Positions 1 through 4,514 of a DNA stretch of 5,375 bases are shown one piece after another. The stretch covers positions 5,654-11,028 of the forward strand of contig DAXF01000068.1 of the NCBI GenBank assembly GCA_002506255.1, written 5' to 3'. Below the pieces are notes generated by a model. The model saw only the letters and a list, made by a program, of their open reading frames with translations, was not told the DNA's origin and ran no database searches. Each line of letters starts with the position of its first letter. Position 1 is the stretch's first letter. A program made the position numbers and the translations under genes. The DNA is from Methanomassiliicoccaceae archaeon UBA367 (GTDB lineage Archaea; Thermoplasmatota; Thermoplasmata; Methanomassiliicoccales; Methanomethylophilaceae).

Positions 1-938
1 TCGTATATGTACTCCTGCCTGAGGGTGTTGTTGAGGTGGTCCTTGCCCCTGATCACGTGGGTCATCCCCATCATATGATCGTCTATGGCCACGGACAGGT
101 TCATCATCGGATATGCGATGTACTTCGTCCCGGTCCTCGGGTGAGGGTGTCTAACCAATCTTAAGGCTACGAAATCCCTTATCGCTGGGTTCGGATGGTC
201 TATTGCGGTCTTGATGACCGCGACGGCCTCCCCATCGGCATATCCTCCGGCGAGGAACCTCTCGAATCTCTCCAGGTTGTCCTTCACCGGAAGATCACGG
301 CATGGGCAGGCGCTCATCTCCTCCTTCATCCTGCGCCATTCGTCTGCGTCGCAGGTGCACATGTATCCGTGCCCCATCTCGATCAGCTTCTTCGTTATGT
401 CGTAATAATGCTGGAACCTCTCGGACTGTACGACGTACTCATCGATATTCACCCCTAGCCATTCCAGGTCCTCTCTTATCATATCGTAGGCGTCAGGCTC
501 GATCTTATCCGGGTTCGTATCCTCGAATCTGCATATCAGCTTCCCGCCGTATCTTTTGACGTACTCGTCGTTCAATATCCCGACGCGGGTGTGCCCTATG
601 TGCAGGGGCCCGGAGGGTCCGGGGGCGATCCTCATGATGACCTTTCCCTCTACATTTTCAAGATCCGGCAGCCCGTGGACCTTCTCCTTCTTCTCTCTGA
701 CGAGCATGTTGGGATCAATGTTGTCAAGCTCCTTTGCCTGAGCCTCGGGGCTCATGGCATTGACCTCCGCCACGATCCTCTCTGCGGCCTCAGTGAGCTC
801 CTTGGACCTCTGTCTGTACTCTGGGCATTCGCCCAGGATCTTACCGGTCACGGATTTCGGGTTCGCCTTCCCTTTGTAGAATACTGCATTCTGCAGAGAG
901 TATTTCCTGATCACGGCGTCCATCATCTCGTCGGGCAT
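1..938 (-). CDS. gltX: Glutamyl-tRNA synthetase, archaeal type (N-terminal part, runs off left edge)
   Basis: Class I aminoacyl-tRNA synthetase that charges tRNA with glutamate in the cytoplasm. In archaea it is usually non-discriminating, also making Glu-tRNA(Gln) for later amidation by GatDE (family knowledge). About 312 of roughly 560 expected residues are present; the reading frame is open to the window edge. Counting from the ATG at 944, an archaeal N-terminal extension (1-105) precedes the ATP-binding motif PSGPLHIGH (110-118). It is followed by the RFEDTNP segment (139-145), a Cys pair CTC (196-198) with CPC (213-215) that probably binds zinc, HPNPAIRD (250-257), and IDDHMMGMTHVIRGKDH (287-303). 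The KMSKS loop and anticodon-binding barrel would lie outside. Two in-frame ATGs compete, at 944 and 938. I chose 938 because a TATA-like element lies about 26 bases upstream of it and neither has a Shine-Dalgarno, as expected for a leaderless mRNA. It is divergent from the UbiD gene. Confidence 0.95.
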   Translation of the reverse strand, partial: MPDEMMDAVIRKYSLQNAVFYKGKANPKSVTGKILGECPEYRQRSKELTEAAERIVAEVNAMSPEAQAKELDNIDPNMLVREKKEKVHGLPDLENVEGKVIMRIAPGPSGPLHIGHTRVGILNDEYVKRYGGKLICRFEDTNPDKIEPDAYDMIREDLEWLGVNIDEYVVQSERFQHYYDITKKLIEMGHGYMCTCDADEWRRMKEEMSACPCRDLPVKDNLERFERFLAGGYADGEAVAVIKTAIDHPNPAIRDFVALRLVRHPHPRTGTKYIAYPMMNLSVAIDDHMMGMTHVIRGKDHLNNTLRQEYIY

Positions 939-960
939 GACCATAGGAATCGAATCGTTC

Positions 961-968
961 TATATCAA
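961..968 (-). promoter_or_regulatory. TATA-like element for gltX
   Basis: Read on the minus strand the sequence is TTGATATA. Its centre is about 26 bases upstream of the ATG at 938 and only about 20 upstream of the ATG at 944. Archaeal TATA boxes sit near -26, so transcription would start at or beside the 938 ATG. Inferred from position and composition only. Confidence 0.45.
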
Positions 969-993
969 TTCAGCCGCTTAGTGCCGGGTTACA

Positions 994-1003
994 TTTGAAA
1001 TAT
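994..1003 (+). promoter_or_regulatory. TATA-like element for the UbiD-family gene
   Basis: The AT-rich run TTTGAAATAT is the only such stretch close to the start codon at 1024. Its core is about 24-26 bases upstream of that ATG, and no convincing Shine-Dalgarno intervenes. Together these fit a leaderless or nearly leaderless transcript. It lies back-to-back with the gltX element in a short divergent intergenic region. Confidence 0.45.
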
Positions 1004-1023
1004 GCGCGGGTGCATGAGCAATC

Positions 1024-2283
1024 ATGTCGGTAAGGCGCTACGTTCCCGATTCCGCTTTCATTGTCAAAGAGCACATAGACCCGGACACCCAGAGGACCAC
1101 AGGCATCCTGATGGAGGACCAGTCCAGGACAGTTGTTTTCAAGTCCCTCAACAGAGGGGAGGCTGTGGGTAATTTGTTCTCCACCCGAGAGAAGATAGCC
1201 GAAGCCATGGGCATAGCCCCGGACGAGATAACGGATGTATTGTCCAAGGCCCTGGACTGCCCGGCCGCGACCGAGGAGGTCAAGAACCCGGAGTTCAGGC
1301 AGGTATCGGACAAAAGGGATCTGACGGAGCTGCCGATATGCAAGTACTATCCCGAGGACGGCGGGAGATATGTCGCCTCAGGAGTCATAATCGCGGAATA
1401 CGGCGGCAAGAAGAACGTCTCCTTCCACAGGATGATGATCATCGACGGAAAGAGGATCGCCGTTAGGCTGGTACCGAGGCATCTGTTCACCATGCACAAG
1501 GATGCAAAGGCGAAGGGCGAGGACCTGAAGATAGCGATATGCATAGGTCTTCCTCCCGAGGTTATGCTGGCCGCTGCCACATCCACTGCCTATGAGACGG
1601 ATGAGCTGGAGATCGCCTCCGCTATGTGCATGATGTCGACTGGTAAGCCCCTTAGAGTAGGGAGGACGGACAACGGCCTTCTGGTGCCTGCAGATGCAGA
1701 TTATGTGCTCGAGGGCAGAATAACCTCTGATATGGCTGAAGAAGGCCCCTTCGTAGACATAACCGGAACCTACGACTCGGTCAGAAGCCAGCCTGTCATA
1801 GCGATTGACAAGATATGGACTTGCAAGGACCCGCTCATGACCCTTCTGATCCCGGGGGGCAACGAGCACTTCCTGTTCATGGGCCTTCCGAGGGAGCCGA
1901 TGATATACAGGGCGGTTAAGCAGGTCGTTCCAAAGACCCATTGCGTACGCCTCACGGAAGGCGGATGCTGCTGGCTGAACGGAGTGGTATCCATAACCAA
2001 GAATAAAGAGGGGGATGCCGTGAACGCCATAATGGCGGCATTCTCCGGCCACCCGTCCATGAAACAGGTCATAGTCGTTGATGAGGATATCAATATATTC
2101 GATGACAGGGAAGTGGAATGGGCTGTCGCCACGAGATTCCAGGCAAACAGGATGGTCAGGATAGAGGGCGCCGCAGGCTCATCCCTGGACCCGTCCTCTG
2201 ACGGTACTACCTGGAAGGTGGGCATAGATGCCACTCTGCTACCCGGTGCGGACATGAAGATGTTCGCCAAAGCTAAGCACTGA
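1024..2283 (+). CDS. ubiD: UbiD-family decarboxylase, probable anhydromevalonate phosphate decarboxylase
   Basis: A prenyl-FMN-dependent (de)carboxylase of 419 residues. Aligned from memory with E. coli UbiD and fungal Fdc1, the metal/prenyl-FMN ligands are N131, H153 and E194. The Arg-acid-acid catalytic set is R136, E240 and D245, the last two in EGPFVD. C-terminal hallmarks are GGCCWLNGVVSI (313-324), VVDEDINIFD (351-360), ATRFQ (369-373), GSSLDPS (385-391) and GIDAT (400-404). In most archaea a short UbiD of this kind removes CO2 from trans-anhydromevalonate 5-phosphate to give isopentenyl phosphate, in the archaeal mevalonate pathway for membrane lipids. The cofactor needs a UbiX-type prenyltransferase, not in this window. 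The divergent gltX neighbour supports this role, since gltX sits in isoprenoid gene clusters of other methanogens. An aromatic-acid decarboxylase is the alternative. The first ATG (1024) is used; the gene ends in TGA. Family call very sure, substrate moderately so. Confidence 0.92.
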   Translation: MSVRRYVPDSAFIVKEHIDPDTQRTTGILMEDQSRTVVFKSLNRGEAVGNLFSTREKIAEAMGIAPDEITDVLSKALDCPAATEEVKNPEFRQVSDKRDLTELPICKYYPEDGGRYVASGVIIAEYGGKKNVSFHRMMIIDGKRIAVRLVPRHLFTMHKDAKAKGEDLKIAICIGLPPEVMLAAATSTAYETDELEIASAMCMMSTGKPLRVGRTDNGLLVPADADYVLEGRITSDMAEEGPFVDITGTYDSVRSQPVIAIDKIWTCKDPLMTLLIPGGNEHFLFMGLPREPMIYRAVKQVVPKTHCVRLTEGGCCWLNGVVSITKNKEGDAVNAIMAAFSGHPSMKQVIVVDEDINIFDDREVEWAVATRFQANRMVRIEGAAGSSLDPSSDGTTWKVGIDATLLPGADMKMFAKAKH

Positions 2284-2296
2284 ATGTGAAGAATCT

Positions 2297-2333
2297 GCCG
2301 GTCACGGAGGGAGACACTGCCTCTGTGACCGGC
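2297..2333 (+). terminator. Long 3' hairpin after the UbiD-family gene
   Basis: Inverted repeat starting 13 bases after the UbiD stop. The arms GCCGGTCACGGAGG (2297-2310) and CCTCTGTGACCGGC (2320-2333) pair over 14 positions with one G-T wobble, around a 9-base loop. The T-tract expected of an archaeal terminator on this strand comes only later, at 2379-2384. The hairpin may therefore end or stabilise the UbiD mRNA, or separate the two convergent transcripts. Pairing is read directly; function is inferred. Confidence 0.6.
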
Positions 2334-2357
2334 CTAAAAGGTTTCTAAAAAGGTTTC
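2334..2357 (-). terminator. T-tract terminator for the MFS gene, built on a short tandem repeat
   Basis: On the plus strand CTAAAAGGTTT is followed directly by CTAAAAAGGTTT, an imperfect 11/12-base tandem repeat. Read on the minus strand, downstream of the transporter stop, this gives a T5 and then a T4 tract separated by AGAAACC. Serial U-tracts are the usual archaeal termination signal, so this most likely ends the MFS transcript just before the large hairpin at 2297-2333. Confidence 0.45.
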
Positions 2358-2372
2358 TCGGGCTTTACGATA

Positions 2373-3683
2373 TCATCCTTTTTTCGCTTCCCTCCTCTCG
2401 ATATCCTTCGCCTCCAGGCTCATCAGTGCGGCCACGCTCGCTATGACCATCATGATGAACATCAGCAGCCAGAGGTTCTGGAACTGTGCGAGGGTCTTAT
2501 CCACGACCATATATCCGGACAGAAGCTGCAGGATCGCTCCTCCGGCGAAGGGGAACAGATTGAGAGCAGCCGTGCTCGTGCCTGCGATGTAGATCGGGAA
2601 CAGTTCCTTGATCTGCGCATAGGATACGACGAAGAATCCTCCGAAGAACCCGAACGAGAAGTTTATGGCGAACTGCGCTGCATAGCTGCCGAGGCTGCCT
2701 GCGGTGAGCCATATGACCGCCCATATCGCAGTATAAGCGAGGGTCCCGACAATGAGAACTCTCTTTCTCGACTTCAGTATCTTATCGGATATTATCCCTG
2801 CGAGGGGGCATCCGAATATCATCCCTATGGCCACAGCCATCAGGAGGATGCTGTAGTCTGTCTTGCTCCATCCGTAGATGGCACTATAGAACGGCCCAGC
2901 TTGAAGCCCCTGGTACACCATTATCGACCCATACATGAAGAAGAACCATATGGCGAGGGGCCAGAACTTCCTGCCGCTGCCGAAGGTGACCTTCAGGGCC
3001 TCCGTCATGGGCATCTTTGCGGATGTGGATTCCTTGATGGGCTCCCCCGTCTCCTCGGAGACGATCTCCTCTATGGCAGGCAGTCCCACATCCTTCGGAT
3101 GGTCCCTTACGATGATCCAGCACATGGCCGCTATTATCAGGGTTATTACTCCGAGGGCAGTGAAGACCCCCTTCATCCCGAGGGCCTCGGTCATCAGTAC
3201 GAGAGGTGTCGTTGCCGCCAGGGCTCCGACGTTCCCCACCAGCAGCAATGTGCCGCTGAGTGATGCGAACTCGTATTTCCTGAACCATATGGCGAGGACC
3301 TTCATTATGGGTATGTAGATCACGGCCACGCCGATACCTATGAGAACTCTCCCAACAAGCGCCACTTCGAAACTGGGCGCCATTCCCATTATCAGTGACC
3401 CCATGGCGGCCAATACGACGAATATCGTAACTGTCCTCCTGGGGCCCCACTTGTCTGTAAGTATCCCGCTGGGCAGCTGCATCACAGTGTATGCGTAGAA
3501 ATACATCGAGCCCAACAGTGCCACTCCTGCAGCGCCTACACCGAAAGCCGATTGTATATCGGGTGCGAGCACTGCAGTTGATGTCCTATGGAAATACACG
3601 AAGAAGTAGGCCACGGCCATTATGCCGAAGATGGCCCACCTGTAGGACAGCATTTTCTTTTTCTTTTCAGGATCTATTGTCAT
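2373..3683 (-). CDS. Major facilitator superfamily transporter, substrate unknown
   Basis: Integral membrane secondary transporter of 436 residues with about 12 hydrophobic helices. These lie near 15-33, 50-75, 83-103, 107-130, 140-165, 172-192, 241-263, 275-298, 307-327, 333-357, 365-392 and 402-422. A charged central loop (193-240) separates the two six-helix halves. The MFS loop 2-3 signature is clear at 73-83 (GILTDKWGPRR), and a weaker copy, GIISDKILKSRKR (296-308), sits at the equivalent place in the second half. Overall character recalls the sugar-phosphate/anion-type MFS permeases (UhpC/GlpT- or NarK-like), but I cannot name a substrate. The frame stays open to 3785, yet I start at 3683 because GGAGG lies six bases before that ATG, and the longer form would cover the whole divergent promoter. 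It diverges from the HTH_10 regulator gene, suggesting the regulator controls it. It ends in TGA. Confidence 0.9.
   Translation of the reverse strand: MTIDPEKKKKMLSYRWAIFGIMAVAYFFVYFHRTSTAVLAPDIQSAFGVGAAGVALLGSMYFYAYTVMQLPSGILTDKWGPRRTVTIFVVLAAMGSLIMGMAPSFEVALVGRVLIGIGVAVIYIPIMKVLAIWFRKYEFASLSGTLLLVGNVGALAATTPLVLMTEALGMKGVFTALGVITLIIAAMCWIIVRDHPKDVGLPAIEEIVSEETGEPIKESTSAKMPMTEALKVTFGSGRKFWPLAIWFFFMYGSIMVYQGLQAGPFYSAIYGWSKTDYSILLMAVAIGMIFGCPLAGIISDKILKSRKRVLIVGTLAYTAIWAVIWLTAGSLGSYAAQFAINFSFGFFGGFFVVSYAQIKELFPIYIAGTSTAALNLFPFAGGAILQLLSGYMVVDKTLAQFQNLWLLMFIMMVIASVAALMSLEAKDIERREAKKG
2379..2384 (+). terminator. T6 tract, possible terminator for the UbiD-family transcript
   Basis: A run of six T on the plus strand, about 95 bases after the UbiD stop. 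It lies opposite the last codons of the convergent transporter gene, where it encodes Lys-Lys on the other strand. It could serve as the U-tract that ends the UbiD transcript, which would make the two convergent mRNAs overlap at their 3' ends. It may equally be only coding sequence. Confidence 0.3.
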
Positions 3684-3689
3684 TGGATT

Positions 3690-3694
3690 CCTCC
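3690..3694 (-). promoter_or_regulatory. Shine-Dalgarno of the MFS transporter gene
   Basis: Minus-strand GGAGG followed by six bases (AATCCA) and then ATG at 3683. It is the strongest ribosome-binding site in the window and fixes the transporter start 34 codons downstream of the longest possible frame. It also implies a leadered mRNA, unlike gltX and the UbiD-family gene. Confidence 0.85.
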
Positions 3695-3711
3695 ATCGGG
3701 CAAAGACTTCG

Positions 3712-3760
3712 GAATCAGACCTCGGATTTGAATCAATATGAGTATATTTATGAGGAATCA
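3712..3760. repeat. Three direct copies of GAATCA in the divergent regulatory region
   Basis: GAATCA occurs at 3712-3717, 3730-3735 and 3755-3760, the outer two extended to GGAATCA. One copy of a given hexamer would be unlikely by chance in 100 bases, so three are notable. They flank the shared TATA element, and the last overlaps the palindrome by one base. They could be binding sites for a regulator, but the spacings (18 and 25 bases) are irregular. Confidence 0.3.
3743..3750. promoter_or_regulatory. Shared TATA element for the divergent MFS and regulator genes
   Basis: TATATTTA on the plus strand, TAAATATA on the minus strand: the most TATA-like sequence in the 100-base gap. With start sites about 26 bases from its centre, the transporter mRNA would begin near 3720, leaving a leader of about 36 bases that includes the GGAGG. 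The regulator mRNA would begin near 3773, leaving about 11 bases. If used both ways, the two promoters compete for TBP. Start sites are inferred from spacing. Confidence 0.5.
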
Positions 3761-3773
3761 CGAACATGTTCGT
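3760..3773. promoter_or_regulatory. Perfect 14-bp palindrome, candidate operator
   Basis: ACGAACATGTTCGT is its own reverse complement, with no mismatch and no spacer. It lies between the TATA element and the regulator start codon, covering about -13 to +1 of the predicted regulator transcript. A bound protein there would block RNA polymerase. Seen from the transporter it lies just upstream of the TATA/BRE position, where archaeal activators often bind. An ATG inside it opens only a four-codon frame ending in TAG, so it is not an alternative start. Confidence 0.55.
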
Positions 3774-3783
3774 CCGGTAGAAC

Positions 3784-4473
3784 ATGCATCACGTTATCCT
3801 CAGAATAGACAGAAGGGTGCACGGAGAGCGCCCGGACGGACACCCTTGCCACAAGGTTCTGCCGATAGATGTGGAGAAGGAAAAGGGACTGAAGGTGGAG
3901 ATAACCCAATGCGCTCCGCTGGTCAATTCCATGGGGTATTCCTTGATCAGGTTGGTGGATATGGACGGGACCCACCCCGATATCGCCGATGAGGTGAACA
4001 GCTACAAGAATGAGCACGGAGAGGCCACTGCCGTGAAGATATCGAAGTTCCAGAGCATGGTCATGGTCCTGAACAATAATTGCGATCTCGCCACCATTCT
4101 TTCTGAATCGGGGTGCTTTCTACTGTCTGCGATACCTCAGGACGATAATATCATTGATTGGAGGGTCCTCGCGCCCAACAAGGTGGTGATGAACAAGCTC
4201 CTTAATCGGATGAGGACAGAGGGCTATGGTGTGGAGAAGATATCCTCTTATAATGTGGAGGCGGAGTCGGCCCTTACCCGTAAGCAGGAGGAACACGTTC
4301 ATCTGGCGTATAATATGGGATACTATGACGTACCGCGGAAGATATCCTTAGAGGATCTTGCTAAAATGGCCAACTGCTCCAAGTCCACTCTCAGCGTGTC
4401 TTTGAGGGATGCAGAGCGGAGGCTGGTGGTACGCCACGCCGTGAACAGTCTGGATATCATGAAGCAGAAATGA
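3784..4473 (+). CDS. HTH_10 (bacterio-opsin activator-like) transcriptional regulator
   Basis: A 229-residue predicted DNA-binding protein. The C-terminus (about 164-214) is a recognisable HTH_10 domain: LTRKQEEHVHLAYNMGYYDV, then PRKISLEDLAKMANCSKSTL and SVSLRDAERRL. The order is the usual one, with an LT-x-x-Q opening, the GYYDVPR turn, and a helix-turn-helix with its recognition helix around SKSTLSVSLR. The N-terminal 155 residues look like a mixed alpha/beta sensor region that I do not recognise. It holds a His/Cys cluster at 20-23 (HPCH) and further Cys at 43, 100 and 111, which might bind metal or sense redox state. HTH_10 proteins are mostly archaeal one-component regulators. The gene diverges from the MFS transporter over a region with a palindromic candidate operator and converges on a methanogenesis methyltransferase gene. 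Autoregulation and control of the transporter are the likely roles. No clear Shine-Dalgarno is seen; the first ATG is used. Ligand unknown. Confidence 0.86.
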   Translation: MHHVILRIDRRVHGERPDGHPCHKVLPIDVEKEKGLKVEITQCAPLVNSMGYSLIRLVDMDGTHPDIADEVNSYKNEHGEATAVKISKFQSMVMVLNNNCDLATILSESGCFLLSAIPQDDNIIDWRVLAPNKVVMNKLLNRMRTEGYGVEKISSYNVEAESALTRKQEEHVHLAYNMGYYDVPRKISLEDLAKMANCSKSTLSVSLRDAERRLVVRHAVNSLDIMKQK

Positions 4474-4481
4474 AAGGGTTC

Positions 4482-4504
4482 GGGCCCCGCAACGAGCGGG
4501 ACCC
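4482..4504. terminator. Hairpin between convergent regulator and methyltransferase genes
   Basis: Arms GGGCCCCGC (4482-4490) and GCGGGACCC (4496-4504) surround a five-base loop. On the plus strand one position is a C-A mismatch. On the minus strand it becomes a G-U wobble, so the RNA hairpin is fully paired only at the end of the methyltransferase transcript. It begins 9 bases after the regulator stop and 11 bases from the methyltransferase stop, filling the 41-base gap. It is probably a shared terminator or an mRNA 3'-end stabiliser. Confidence 0.6.
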
Positions 4505-4514
4505 TATTAAGGTT

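Noticed and set aside
591..998. Plus-strand open frame of 135 codons across the gltX start region
   Set aside because: It is antisense to GluRS, including the HIGH-motif region, with no recognisable product; it is a shadow of gltX codon use.
1378..2052. Long open frame (224 codons) on the minus strand opposite the UbiD gene
   Set aside because: It lies wholly inside a gene with clear catalytic motifs, its protein resembles no family I know, and its His/Arg/Tyr-rich composition is typical of an antisense shadow.
3684..3785. 34-codon N-terminal extension of the MFS transporter in the same frame
   Set aside because: It would cover the entire divergent promoter and overlap the regulator start. 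The residues are polar and unlike MFS N-termini, and the strong GGAGG marks the ATG at 3683.
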